Assembly (NCBI GenBank): GCA_030427085.1
Contig: JAUHXH010000004.1
Span: 186,001 to 250,000, forward strand
Origin: Gammaproteobacteria bacterium
GTDB taxonomy: Bacteria > Pseudomonadota > Gammaproteobacteria > Pseudomonadales > Halieaceae
Direction: 5' to 3'
Length of the DNA: 64,000 nucleotides
Shown here: piece by piece, positions 43,101 to 51,286 of the stretch
Numbering within the stretch: the stretch's first letter is position 1
How the letters are laid out: each line of letters starts with the position of its first letter
Notes under the pieces: generated by a model
Databases searched by the model: none
The model's input: the letters and a program-made list of their open reading frames with translations, nothing else
Told to the model about the DNA's origin: nothing
Position numbers and translations under genes: made by a program

Positions 43101-43252
43101 TTTGTAAGCCAACCGCGCAGATAGCTTTCTTCGATATTGGAATTATCGGCACGATCCTGCCAATCACCGTAGTATTGGTAGTCCAGTTGATTCTGGAAGA
43201 GTTTTACCACGCGGTTCTGTGTGGCCCGTTCCTTTTGGCCTATGGCACTCAT
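40112..43252 (-). CDS. hsdR: Type I restriction enzyme R subunit (HsdR)
   Basis: A 1046-residue motor-nuclease. The N-terminal PD-(D/E)XK nuclease has RPDIVIYING and VIELKRS; superfamily 2 helicase motifs include Walker A TQGSGKSLTMVW, DECHRTQ and the late motif VDKLLTGFDAPS. It translocates DNA and cuts far from the unmethylated recognition site. It overlaps hsdS by 4 bases (ATGA). Confidence 0.96.
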   Translation of the reverse strand: MSAIGQKERATQNRVVKLFQNQLDYQYYGDWQDRADNSNIEESYLRGWLTNQGVDDGLITNAIRQFKQAATMGDGKKLYHANKEVYSLLRYGVKVRHGQGENTKTVWLVDWKNPLNNEFAVAEEVSVKGENTKRPDIVIYINGIALGVIELKRSSVAVTEGIRQNLDNQKKTFIRDFFSTMQLVMAGNDTEGLRYGTIETPQQHYYSWKEEKPTFSAGVDERSNKYLSVHEVDYASDVLDFDITNLCQKERFLELIHNFIVFDAGVKKTCRQNQYFGVRAAQKRIHDNDGGIIWHTQGSGKSLTMVWLGKWIRENVENARVLVITDRTELDEQIEGVFLGVEEEIYRSTSGTDLVGTLNEAEPWLLCSLVHKFGRQGSESTDDRATDDYLDELTQNLPSDFHAKGSLFVFVDECHRTQSGKLHQAMKAILPDAIFVGFTGTPLLKQDKQKSIEVFGSYIHTYKFDEAVSDGVVLDLQYEARDIDQYITSQDKIDTWFEAKTRGLSDMARVQLKQKWGTLQKVLSSQSRLEQIVNDILLDMDTRPRLMDGRGNAMLVCASIYQACKVYELFSKTELKGKCAIVTSYLPSPADIKGEETGEGLTEKLHQYEIYQQMLAEYFEEPKEEAIKKAEDFEVRVKKQFKKEPGQMRLLIVVDKLLTGFDAPSATYLYIDKKMQDHGLFQAICRVNRLDGDDKEYGYIVDYKDLFHSLETSIGDYTSGAFDAYDSEDVAGLLTNRLEKSREKLEEARETTKALCEPVLEPKELIDYIRYFCGDVAKSDDLKLNEAKRVSLYKNVAALIRAYSSMANEMEAAGYSAKEAQVIKAEVEHFSKMRQEIKLASGDEVDMKQYEPAMRRLLDTYIKANDSETVIDFEELGLIELIVEKAKQNPADPSGKIVPEAMAETIENNMRKVIIDEQPINPKYYEKMSELLDALIEQRRKEALTYEEYLREIKALAANIKKPEATTEYPDSMDTRAKQSLYDNLNKNEDLVTRIDTAIRYTKKADWKTNRFKLRDVENAVREEVGTYDINFDELIELIKNQPEYD

Positions 43253-44433
43253 ACCAGTCGAGTTCTCCCTGTGAGTAGCTCTTGCATCATGCCCTTCTTC
43301 AAATTCTGTGTTTTGATGAGACGATCCTGTATCCCTTCAATATCAGATTCCATATCTGATAGTGTTGCGGCAATTGCGATCTGTTCAGGTAAAGGCGGCA
43401 AAATCACGGGACATGCGAAATAGGCCACCGTATTGATTCCTGTTAATGCCGTTTGAATGCTGTTTGTTATCATGTGGTCTCGCGCAACTTTAGATGCTAA
43501 ATAATAGTAAAGATAGTTGGGAGAAACTTTTGCGGTTGTCACTGAATACCTTCTCGTGTGCCAAGCGAAAGCAGTTCCAGCCCCTTTTTCTGTTACATAT
43601 ACCGTTCTTGCAATTCCTTCTCTTACAAGAGAAGACTCTCCATATATAAGATCGCCTTCCTTTAAGGTGTATTTTTTTTGGTCTTCGGGTGTCAATGGTG
43701 CTTTCGAAAATTCTTGCCCGTCTACCTTGGATATGTCGTACATATCACCCACGCCAGCAATATTGTTCCCGCGCCCATACAATTCTTTTTTTACATATAT
43801 GCCGGAATTGTGACTGATCACCAAGCGATTTAATGGCTCTATCTGCCAGTCTCCCGGAATTTCACCCAGCTCGGTTTGTTTGTAACCAGTATGGGATTGA
43901 TCAAACGGTGGTAGGCGTTTTTTGCCGGTGAGCAGTAGCTGCATGGCCGCGGTTTTAATGGCGAGTTTTTTGTCGATTAGCTTTTCTAGTGAAGTGATGA
44001 GGACATCGACATCGGAGAGCACGTTGGCGATGGCGATTTGCTCTTCTAGAGGGGGTTTTGAAACTCTCAGCTCATGAATATCGTTTCGATTAATGCCCGG
44101 AACACCACTTTTTCCACTATGTGAAGCAAAATCAACTGTGCGGAGAAGATAGGAGATGTAATGCGGATTATTTCCCTTAAAGTCTTTTACAAACAGAGTG
44201 GTATTCAGCGGCCAAAAATTCTCTTCGATGTAGAAAACTTCACCTATTGTCCCATAGCGGCCTGTCACGACACCTGGAGCTTCAACCTGATACCTATCGT
44301 GAAAATCATATGGTCCGGCTGAGGACACAATTGGGACATTGCCCTGCTTTCTCAGCCGACTAGGCAGATCGAATCCGCGTTGAAGGGTAAACATTTCACC
44401 TAAACTCATTTCTTTCCAGTTGTCGGTTACCAT
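43249..44433 (-). CDS. hsdS: Type I restriction specificity subunit (HsdS)
   Basis: A 394-residue subunit with two target-recognition domains, each followed by a conserved helix. The first helix region reads PPLEEQIAIANVLSDVD and the second PPLPEQIAIAATLSDME, a near repeat. The two TRDs read the two halves of a bipartite site. A single hsdS is present, with no inverted silent copies nearby, so no phase-variable shuffling is apparent here. Confidence 0.95.
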   Translation of the reverse strand: MVTDNWKEMSLGEMFTLQRGFDLPSRLRKQGNVPIVSSAGPYDFHDRYQVEAPGVVTGRYGTIGEVFYIEENFWPLNTTLFVKDFKGNNPHYISYLLRTVDFASHSGKSGVPGINRNDIHELRVSKPPLEEQIAIANVLSDVDVLITSLEKLIDKKLAIKTAAMQLLLTGKKRLPPFDQSHTGYKQTELGEIPGDWQIEPLNRLVISHNSGIYVKKELYGRGNNIAGVGDMYDISKVDGQEFSKAPLTPEDQKKYTLKEGDLIYGESSLVREGIARTVYVTEKGAGTAFAWHTRRYSVTTAKVSPNYLYYYLASKVARDHMITNSIQTALTGINTVAYFACPVILPPLPEQIAIAATLSDMESDIEGIQDRLIKTQNLKKGMMQELLTGRTRLV

Positions 44434-46865
44434 GACAAGCCCATCTTCTTTAAATGCTCGTCTACGTTCGAACTAAGAGTCTCCGCACTTTGGATTAAAG
44501 CCGGCAGCGGCTCGGCATAGCGCTCTTCCAATACTCTTACTCGGTTGGCCAGTTGCTGAGTAACCCGTTCTATCTCGCCGATGATGTTGGCCAGTAAGGT
44601 AGCCAGCCATTTGTCGTCGACGATCAGAGCTTTGATGTCTGCTTCGGTGAGCTGGGGATATTTTTCAAAGACCAGCTGATCAATTGCCTCCTTAGCGGCT
44701 TTGACGTCTTTCTTGTTAGCGGCCTCTGCTTCGAATAAATGCTTTGTATTATCGAGCGCTTTGATCTCATCTTCATCGGTAGCCACTTTCAACCTGGCTG
44801 TTACGCTACCTTTATTGACTTTGCCGCTATCATTAATGGCTTCTTCAAGCAGGCCACCTTCAACGGCATGCTCCTCGATAAACGATTCCAACTCCTGCGT
44901 ACAGGCATCGAGTACGGTTTGCTTTTCTTCGATCTCGGCTTGTTTATCGGCGAAGTATCGCCTGACGATAAGTGCCGGGGGAATCAATTCGGCTTTGTAC
45001 TTGGTCCTGTTGATAATCAGGTCGGGCGTCTCTTTTAGCTTCTCGCCTTTTTTCACCACCAGTTCACGGATACTGTTGGCCGCCAGCCACCCATCTTGGG
45101 TGATGAAGTAGACATCGTCCTGCATGATTTCAAACCAGTAATCCATCATGATCTGGTACATGTCGTACCGGTCCAACAGGGAGGCTTCCGTATAGGCTTC
45201 CAGCAAACTTTCGGAGATACGATGGATAACGTCTTTAGGGAAGTCGCCTTGGCTCAACCCCGATAAACTGGCATCACCTTTCCATTGCTCGAATAAGGCA
45301 AGAGACGCCTGCGCAAACTGTTTGAATTCAGCATGTTCGAGGATGGTGGTTTTCACTTCAGAGGCTTTTACCAACGCTCGGCTGTAACCAGGTCGCTCAT
45401 CTTCGAACAAGGTTTTACGCAATGTGGGAAAGACCTGCCAGTAGCGATCCAGGGCTTCGATATCGGCATTGGGAATACCGCCACTGAGGTGGGCGCTGAG
45501 GTCATGCAGGTCTTCGGCGGCTGCACTGTCGATATACCGGGGTATATTGAGGTTATAGTCGTTGCCTGCAATCTCGTTGAAGCCGACCATGCGGCTGTAG
45601 CCCGGCTGCTCGATCTGATTGTTGAATACATCGACGATTTTATGCAGATCCTGGTCGCGTAGCCGGTTCTTGGGGCCGTCCTTCATAAAGCCTTTGCTGG
45701 CGTCGATCATGAAGATACCGCTGTCTTCATCTTCCAAACGCGCCTTGGCTCCGTCTTTATCGATGACAATAATGCAGGCGGGTATACCGGTGCCATAAAA
45801 GAGGTTGGCCGGTAAGCCGATGATGCCCTTGATATAGCCCTGGCGAATCAGATTGCGACGAATACCGGCTTCGGCATTGCCCCGGAAGAGCACACCGTGG
45901 GGCAAAATCACAGCGCCTTTGCCGGTGCTCTTGAGAGACTTAAGGATATGCAGCAGGAAGGCATAGTCGCCGTTCTTCTCGGGCGGAATACCGTATTCAA
46001 ATCGAGCGTACTCATCTTCCTCAGGTAAAAACCCGGTATTCCAGGCCTTGAAGGAAAATGGTGGATTCGCCACTGCGAAATCGAAGGTTTTGAGTGCAGA
46101 GTTGTCTTGCTTGAACTCGGGCTCAGCCAGGGTACTGTGGCCACCCGGTGCTATTTCGGCATCGGCATTGTTGTGCAGGATCATATTCATTCGGCACAGT
46201 GCTGTCGTTGCGACATCCATTTCCTGTCCATAGATGCTTAAGCCCTTGCTGGCTTCATCAGCGGCTTTAAGTAGCAGGGAGCCTGAGCCACAAGTAGGGT
46301 CGTACACGGTGTGGTCTTGAGGGGTGTCTTGGGTAATGCCCACCACCTTGGCCAGAATGCGTGACACTTCGGCCGGGGTATAGAACTGGCCTTTGCTTTT
46401 CCCGGATTCCGTGGCGAAGTTACGCATCAGGTATTCATAGGCATCCCCCAGCAGGTCATCCCCCTGGGCGCTGTTGCCACCAAAATCCAGGCCCTCAAAA
46501 ATCCCAACCAGCGCCGACAGCTTGTCGACCATCGCTTTGCCTTTGCCGAGGCGCTCTTCGTCGTTGAAGTCGTTGTCCTTGTTCGCGAGCCAGGGCAGTT
46601 CATTTTCCTTGGCGATGCCATCAAGAACGATGTTGAGCTTCTCCCCTATTTCCTTATCGCCTTTTAGCTTGACCATGTCGGGGAAGGTGCACCCTTCCGG
46701 GACGACGATCATGGCCTTGGGATCACTCAGATACTTGTCGGAGACATACTTCAGGAACAGAAAAGTCAGTACGTAGTCTTTGTACTGTGAGGCGTCCATG
46801 CCACCGCGCAGTTCATCGCAGCTTGCCCAGAGAGAGGAGTAGAGCTCGGTCTTCTTGATAGCCAT
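44427..46865 (-). CDS. hsdM: Type I restriction modification methyltransferase subunit (HsdM)
   Basis: An 812-residue N6-adenine methyltransferase. The N-terminal HsdM helical domain is followed by motif I DPTCGSGSLLLKA and catalytic NPPF (AVANPPFSFKAW). The C-terminal 300 residues form a long, coiled-coil-rich extension (KAELIPPALIVRRYFADKQ, then charged helices) that makes this longer than EcoKI-type HsdM. It is first in the hsdM-hsdS-hsdR-ygjP operon. Confidence 0.96.
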   Translation of the reverse strand: MAIKKTELYSSLWASCDELRGGMDASQYKDYVLTFLFLKYVSDKYLSDPKAMIVVPEGCTFPDMVKLKGDKEIGEKLNIVLDGIAKENELPWLANKDNDFNDEERLGKGKAMVDKLSALVGIFEGLDFGGNSAQGDDLLGDAYEYLMRNFATESGKSKGQFYTPAEVSRILAKVVGITQDTPQDHTVYDPTCGSGSLLLKAADEASKGLSIYGQEMDVATTALCRMNMILHNNADAEIAPGGHSTLAEPEFKQDNSALKTFDFAVANPPFSFKAWNTGFLPEEDEYARFEYGIPPEKNGDYAFLLHILKSLKSTGKGAVILPHGVLFRGNAEAGIRRNLIRQGYIKGIIGLPANLFYGTGIPACIIVIDKDGAKARLEDEDSGIFMIDASKGFMKDGPKNRLRDQDLHKIVDVFNNQIEQPGYSRMVGFNEIAGNDYNLNIPRYIDSAAAEDLHDLSAHLSGGIPNADIEALDRYWQVFPTLRKTLFEDERPGYSRALVKASEVKTTILEHAEFKQFAQASLALFEQWKGDASLSGLSQGDFPKDVIHRISESLLEAYTEASLLDRYDMYQIMMDYWFEIMQDDVYFITQDGWLAANSIRELVVKKGEKLKETPDLIINRTKYKAELIPPALIVRRYFADKQAEIEEKQTVLDACTQELESFIEEHAVEGGLLEEAINDSGKVNKGSVTARLKVATDEDEIKALDNTKHLFEAEAANKKDVKAAKEAIDQLVFEKYPQLTEADIKALIVDDKWLATLLANIIGEIERVTQQLANRVRVLEERYAEPLPALIQSAETLSSNVDEHLKKMGLSW

Positions 46866-47051
46866 TCAGGTTCCCAGATCGGAGATGATATGTAGTTATC
46901 GGGTGTTTTCGAGCGATTTTACACTTTGTTTATGTCATCCTATAAAGGTTTCTTTCTCAATCTCGATAACGCGAAAATACTTTGCACTGAGCATTTTTAA
47001 AACTGGCCAGGCGCAAATATAGTTGCCCACCCACTTGAAAGGACTCGAGTA
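46866..47051. other. Divergent promoter region between hsdM and the Kiwa operon
   Basis: A 186-bp AT-rich spacer between hsdM (leftward) and the small zinc-ribbon ORF (rightward). It must contain the start signals of both defence operons. AAAGGA stands before the ATG at 47052. I could not fix a convincing -35/-10 pair on either strand. Confidence 0.4.
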
Positions 47052-47225
47052 ATGGCTAATCCGGCGTGTAAGCACTGCCAAGCAGAGATGGTCAAAATCA
47101 GCGATCAGACGCTGGCTGAAATCCGATCAAAGTTGGCACCCAACGTCAAGACTCTCGCTTCTAGAGCGATTTCTGGGTGGTGGGAGATATGTCCATTATG
47201 CGATAGCTATGCCCTTGGTATGTAA
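47052..47225 (+). CDS. Small zinc-ribbon-like protein upstream of kwaA (57 aa)
   Basis: A 57-residue ORF with AAAGGA upstream of its ATG. Two cysteine pairs, CKHC near residue 6 and CPLC near residue 48, would bind one zinc. It ends in TAA immediately followed by the next ATG. It shares the transcript with the Kiwa genes. No partner of this kind is part of the Kiwa system as I know it; it may regulate or sense. Confidence 0.5.
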   Translation: MANPACKHCQAEMVKISDQTLAEIRSKLAPNVKTLASRAISGWWEICPLCDSYALGM

Positions 47226-47321
47226 ATGGAGAAAGGCTTTTCAATCCGAACCGCTAAAGGAGAGCTTACAGATATCCACGAGTTAGCAGAATCTGTTGGC
47301 TTCCAAGTACGTACACAATGA
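47226..47321 (+). CDS. Mini-ORF coupled to kwaA (31 aa)
   Basis: The ATG follows directly on the previous stop (TAAATG) and its TGA overlaps the kwaA ATG (ATGA). The 31-residue product starts MEKGFSIRTAKGELTD. The coupling on both sides suggests a leader ORF controlling kwaA translation or a real small component. No homology is recognised. Confidence 0.35.
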   Translation: MEKGFSIRTAKGELTDIHELAESVGFQVRTQ

Positions 47322-47866
47322 TCAATATATTATTTCGTCTTCTGTTAACCCTGAATGCTACGTCCCTGTTGGTAATCATTTATCTGGTGAAAACGGGGTA
47401 CACGCTAGATCACTTCTTTTGTGTGCCGCCCTTTCTCGCTGACCTTCCCCATGCGGTCTCATACGCTACGTATTTTGCTATCCCTGTCTTATTCACTGGG
47501 TTGAGTATTATTCTGAGTTCCAAGTTGGGGAGTGATCAATTTAAAGAAGGCGGCATAACAAGCATTGAGCACGCTAATAACAGCTTCTTGCCGAGTTATC
47601 TTGGATATTTTTTCGTTGCTTTGAGCATTCCGAACGAGGAAACACTCGTATTCGTGTATTCAATCCTGTTTGTATTTACATTTTCATCACAGGCGCTGTA
47701 TTTCAATCCTCTATTTCTGTTGTATGGCTACAAGTTCTATAACATTCGAACTTCATCTGGCACGGCGATATTTTTAATTTCTAAGCACAGCTATAAAGTC
47801 CCGCTTGAAGTAGCTATTCCAAAGGCATCTCGCATTAACGATTACACATTTATTGAACGGGCGTAA
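47318..47866 (+). CDS. kwaA: Kiwa defence membrane protein KwaA
   Basis: A 182-residue protein with four hydrophobic segments (ILFRLLLTLNATSLLVIIYL, YATYFAIPVLFTGLSIIL, SYLGYFFVALSI, LVFVYSILFVFTFSSQALYF), matching the four-helix KwaA component of the Kiwa anti-phage system, which senses phage at the membrane. The identification depends mainly on its DUF4868-like neighbour, two bases downstream. Confidence 0.75.
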   Translation: MINILFRLLLTLNATSLLVIIYLVKTGYTLDHFFCVPPFLADLPHAVSYATYFAIPVLFTGLSIILSSKLGSDQFKEGGITSIEHANNSFLPSYLGYFFVALSIPNEETLVFVYSILFVFTFSSQALYFNPLFLLYGYKFYNIRTSSGTAIFLISKHSYKVPLEVAIPKASRINDYTFIERA

Positions 47867-47868
47867 AA

Positions 47869-48702
47869 ATGGACCACGTTTTAGCTAGGGTAAAAGGACT
47901 ACGAAAAAGTCCATTCTTGAAGATGATTTCAGATTACACCCTATTTGACGAAGTGATAGTGAATGTTGGGGTTTGCGTTGAGTATGATCCCGACCATAAC
48001 CTGGACGAAGACTCCTGGTTCAAAATCGAAGAGTTTAGTGAACAGAACTATTGCATTGATTTCCTGAAAACGGAATTTGATTCGGTAAACTACAATGATC
48101 TAAATAAGGAGCAATTTTCAAAGATTGCCTACCTTTTGTCGATACAGGGAGATGATACATACTTTCAAAAACTAACTCCCTCTTTATTCATTCGGCGTAA
48201 AACAATGGTTTTTGGTGAGACAGCCGAAGTTGAAGAGAGCAGCAACCGTCTCGTTATTAATGCATTACCCGATGCGGTCTATTATAAGGCTTCCGATACA
48301 CTCATATTCAAAAATCTGGCCACGATATCTAGTATCTTCAAAGGTGTTGATGAACTTTATAAAGAAGCTACTAAAGAAGAGGTTGAGCAGTTTCTGGACG
48401 AGTCGTTTATCGAGTTGGCCGACGGCTATGACGTAAGTAAGGTGTCCAAGCCCAATAGAAAGCGTATTGCACTGGCAATGGCATCCCTTGACGCCATGTC
48501 AGATGACGACAAATCGAGCATGTTGTCCTATGTGAATGATTACTGCGAGAACAAACTCAATTATGACTATGAAAACAACAAGTTCGAAGTGTCGACGGAT
48601 AACGATTTAAAGCTATTGTTGTACGGAATAGAGCAAAGGTTCTATACCACTCCATTTGGACAGGAAAAGCGCATAGCGAATTCTGTCCAACCGATTGACT
48701 GA
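47869..48702 (+). CDS. kwaB: Kiwa defence effector KwaB (DUF4868)
   Basis: A 277-residue soluble protein. The middle (SLFIRRKTMVFG, LPDAVYYKASDTLIFKN, ISSIFKGVDELYKEA) follows the DUF4868 pattern of KwaB, the DNA-binding partner that stops phage replication and transcription. The two-gene kwaA-kwaB order and sizes are as expected. It is next to a type I R-M operon, a frequent setting for Kiwa. Confidence 0.78.
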   Translation: MDHVLARVKGLRKSPFLKMISDYTLFDEVIVNVGVCVEYDPDHNLDEDSWFKIEEFSEQNYCIDFLKTEFDSVNYNDLNKEQFSKIAYLLSIQGDDTYFQKLTPSLFIRRKTMVFGETAEVEESSNRLVINALPDAVYYKASDTLIFKNLATISSIFKGVDELYKEATKEEVEQFLDESFIELADGYDVSKVSKPNRKRIALAMASLDAMSDDDKSSMLSYVNDYCENKLNYDYENNKFEVSTDNDLKLLLYGIEQRFYTTPFGQEKRIANSVQPID

Positions 48703-48708
48703 TGATGA

Positions 48709-48741
48709 TTGAGAAAATCAATTTTAAAAAATTATTCTCAA
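48709..48741. terminator. Possible terminator hairpin after kwaB
   Basis: TTGAGAA (48709-48715) and TTCTCAA (48735-48741) pair over seven bases around a very AT-rich loop, seven bases after the kwaB stop. The stem is weak for an intrinsic terminator, so the call is tentative. Confidence 0.35.
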
Positions 48742-48801
48742 CTTTCGATTGAAGCAAGTAGTCCTAGGACTGAGCCTGCATGGGATCGGACATAAAGCTA
48801 G

Positions 48802-49704
48802 ATGCCACAACCTTATACAATTAGGCTATTTGTACCCGATGGAAATCCGGATAATCTGAAAGTCATCGATAAGATGAATTGGACCGGTGTTGGCCTGGAA
48901 ATCAGTCGTAGCGCTTGGGCTGCACATAAGAGCCGACCGGAGTTGCAACAGGCTGGAGTGTATATTCTGTTGGGATACTCGGAAGGAGAGGATCTTCCTA
49001 CTATATATGTCGGTCAAGGTGATGGTGTCTATGGGCGCATAGACTCACATGAAAAGAAAAAAAACTTCTGGGACAGGGCTCTCGTCTTCGTGTCCAGTAA
49101 TGGGGGTCTGAATCGAGCACACATTACTTGGTTGGAATGGGCCCTGATACAAAAAGCAACAGCTGCCGGACGGTGCAAACTGGATAATGCCGCAAATCCG
49201 ACTGAGCCAGTATTGACGGAGTCGGAAAAAGCGGATACCCGTGAGTTTTTGAATGAAATTCTGAGTGTATTACCGCTGGTAGAAATTCGTCTATTCGAGA
49301 AACCGATTAAGATTAAGGCAGCCCAGGATACCGAGGCTGGCATTTCTGCAAAAATTATACAGGATACGGTTGTTGTTCCTGCTCAGGCTGATGGCTTCAA
49401 AGATGTATTTCTTGGAGAGAACTGCTGGTATTCGATTCGAATTGGTGGCGGAAAACTTAAGGATATCAAGTATATCGCCGCCTACCAGACAGCGCCCGTT
49501 TCTGCCGTAACGCACTATGCGAAAGTCGAATCCATCGAACCCTATGGCGACGGGGGCAAGTACAAGCTCAACTTTGAAGCCCCAGCAGAGAAAATCGGAC
49601 CAATACCCTACGGGAATGCAAAACAAGGCATGATGCAGAGCTCTCGCTACACGAGTCACGAAAAGCTGTTCACAGCCAAGGTACTTGATGACTTATTTAG
49701 CTAA
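48802..49704 (+). CDS. GIY-YIG nuclease-domain protein
   Basis: A 300-residue protein. Residues about 51-120 have the GIY-YIG core: GVYILLGYSEG, then TIYVGQGDGVYGRI, and a downstream Glu in TWLEWALIQKA as the likely metal ligand. The C-terminal 150 residues form a separate strand-rich domain (AEGIS-like KIIQDTVVVPAQAD) of unknown function. It may be a stand-alone defence nuclease or a DNA-repair type protein. It follows the Kiwa genes by about 100 bases. Confidence 0.75.
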   Translation: MPQPYTIRLFVPDGNPDNLKVIDKMNWTGVGLEISRSAWAAHKSRPELQQAGVYILLGYSEGEDLPTIYVGQGDGVYGRIDSHEKKKNFWDRALVFVSSNGGLNRAHITWLEWALIQKATAAGRCKLDNAANPTEPVLTESEKADTREFLNEILSVLPLVEIRLFEKPIKIKAAQDTEAGISAKIIQDTVVVPAQADGFKDVFLGENCWYSIRIGGGKLKDIKYIAAYQTAPVSAVTHYAKVESIEPYGDGGKYKLNFEAPAEKIGPIPYGNAKQGMMQSSRYTSHEKLFTAKVLDDLFS

Positions 49705-49811
49705 TTGGCCGAAATAGATACAACTGACGATATCATCCGGGTAGTCATATCCTTGCCCGCGCTTTATTCGGAAGCCAACAGGTTATTTTTGAAGCGCCTT
49801 CTCGACTATAT

Positions 49812-50261
49812 TTATCTAGGAAAACGGTCCTCAGTGAACCTCATCTTATCTGTGTATTCCTTTAAGTCTTCTTTCGAAAGCTCAAATACATCCGGCCATG
49901 CTCTATTTAAGTCTTCGTACAAATCAGTGAACTGGGCTATCTGATCGTCTCGAGCATTTACTAAGCCAGTTGTTAGGTCCTCAACTTGCTCCGGATAGGA
50001 GCCCGCACCTCTCCCGTATTGCTTGGCAAATTCTTTAGCTAGCTGGTTGTAGGTGAGTGGCCGATAAAAGTCGGTCTGCTTTAGTGCATATACCAACCTT
50101 ATCCAGGGGGAGAAAAACGACTCGTATGTAAATTTCTCCTCCATGTCCCGAATCGCCTTAAGGCGTTTTGAACTGTCGCGACTCAGGTTGAAATAGACGG
50201 CTAGCCCCTTCTTTTCACGAAATCGTTCCTGCTTTGTTTTATCGTTCCGTGGTTCGGACAT
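49812..50261 (-). CDS. Hypothetical protein at the transposon boundary (149 aa)
   Basis: A soluble, highly charged helical protein. The ATG at 50261 is favoured over the ATG at 50267 because GAGG stands at the right distance. The N-terminal 15 residues are basic and the rest contains Tyr/Asp-rich helices. No family is recognised. It is convergent with the GIY-YIG gene and divergent from the Tn7-like genes, so it is probably just outside the transposon. Confidence 0.55.
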   Translation of the reverse strand: MSEPRNDKTKQERFREKKGLAVYFNLSRDSSKRLKAIRDMEEKFTYESFFSPWIRLVYALKQTDFYRPLTYNQLAKEFAKQYGRGAGSYPEQVEDLTTGLVNARDDQIAQFTDLYEDLNRAWPDVFELSKEDLKEYTDKMRFTEDRFPR

Positions 50262-50330
50262 TGGCATTCCTCTATGACCTTCTCTAATTAAAAAAGCAGA
50301 TCTAATTCCAAAATAACCTAATAAATTCAG

Positions 50331-50400
50331 TGTCCTAGGCTATATTCAATAGTCGCTAGTAACGGTATCTAGCGACCAGCCATAGCGACAGTCGCTATGG
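50331..50400. repeat. Candidate Tn7-like transposon end with TnsB-site-like repeats
   Basis: Four copies of the 7-mer TAGCGAC/GTCGCTA occur in 46 bases (50352-50358, 50370-50376, 50383-50389, 50391-50397). The last two form a perfect 10-base inverted repeat (CCATAGCGAC and its complement around a single A, 50380-50400). A TGT at 50331 fits the usual 5'-TGT terminus of Tn7-family ends. The distance to tnsA (about 300 bases) is right. The matching far end is not in the window, so this is not confirmed; an operator for the tns operon is the alternative. Confidence 0.5.
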
Positions 50401-50635
50401 CTTCCGGGGCACCTTGACACGTGGTGATACGTTAAATGACAAGTCGCCCAACTAGTGGGTGGCGCCATGGAGTAGAAGTGTAACCGAACTCGACAAAAGC
50501 GTTGAGTAAATACAAGAAATCGGTGGTTTTAAAGTTCTGTTAACAGGGCTGAAGCTCCCGATCGAATAGAGCACACATCAGGCTCACTTCTTTGGCTCAA
50601 AACCGGAAGAAAGGCACGTGAAGAGGAGCGATAAC

Positions 50636-51265
50636 GTGATTAGAAAGATTGATAGCAAGTCAGCCGTTACTAATAGGTCGAGAATTCCGTCGGCCAAGAA
50701 TGGATGCCTGGTTCGTGTGGAATCTATGTTGGAAAGAGACATGGCACTTCGTCTTGAAATGTCCCCTCTTGTGATCTCTTACAAGGAGCAGGCAGGGCCC
50801 TTTCACTTTGAGCACCTAGGCAAACCGGTCAAAGCAATACCGGACTTCGAGATCGTATTTGCTGACGGATCTATTGAATACATCGAGGTCAAGCCTTGGC
50901 AGAAGGCAAGCAGTGAATCTAGGGCAAGCAAGCTACGAGCGACAAAGGTGCATCTGCATGAACTTGGCTACAAATATGAAGTCATGACGGAAAGGGAGAT
51001 TCGAAGTTGTAACCAGTTGCTTCAGAACTGCATGTACCTAAACCCGTTTAAGTGGAGATCTAGAAACCGTACTGAGGAGCTTTTCGACCTGGTGCCAGAC
51101 CAAGAGACTACGATCGAATCGCTAGGAAAGTCGATAGATAATCCGCAGGCCGTTATAGAGCTGATATCACATCAGTTCGTGTACTGCGATCTTTACCAAA
51201 GAATCACTATGGACTCCAGGATAAGACCGGTTACGGATGGTGACTACTGGTCGTTGTACATCTGA
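50636..51265 (+). CDS. tnsA: Tn7-like transposase endonuclease subunit TnsA
   Basis: A 209-residue restriction-like endonuclease that cuts the 5' ends of the transposon so it moves by cut-and-paste. Catalytic residues are visible in MLERDMALRLEM (Glu33), IPDFEIVF (Asp70) and YIEVKPWQ (Glu84, Lys86). The GTG at 50636 is chosen because GAGGAG lies seven bases upstream; a GTG at 50618 would add six residues. It is first in the operon. Confidence 0.85.
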   Translation: MIRKIDSKSAVTNRSRIPSAKNGCLVRVESMLERDMALRLEMSPLVISYKEQAGPFHFEHLGKPVKAIPDFEIVFADGSIEYIEVKPWQKASSESRASKLRATKVHLHELGYKYEVMTEREIRSCNQLLQNCMYLNPFKWRSRNRTEELFDLVPDQETTIESLGKSIDNPQAVIELISHQFVYCDLYQRITMDSRIRPVTDGDYWSLYI

Positions 51266-51286
51266 GCTGTTTCGGGAGACGAACGA

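Noticed and set aside
43249-44433. Phase-variable hsdS by inversion
   Set aside because: Only one hsdS with two internal helix repeats is present; there is no partial second hsdS and no invertase next to it.
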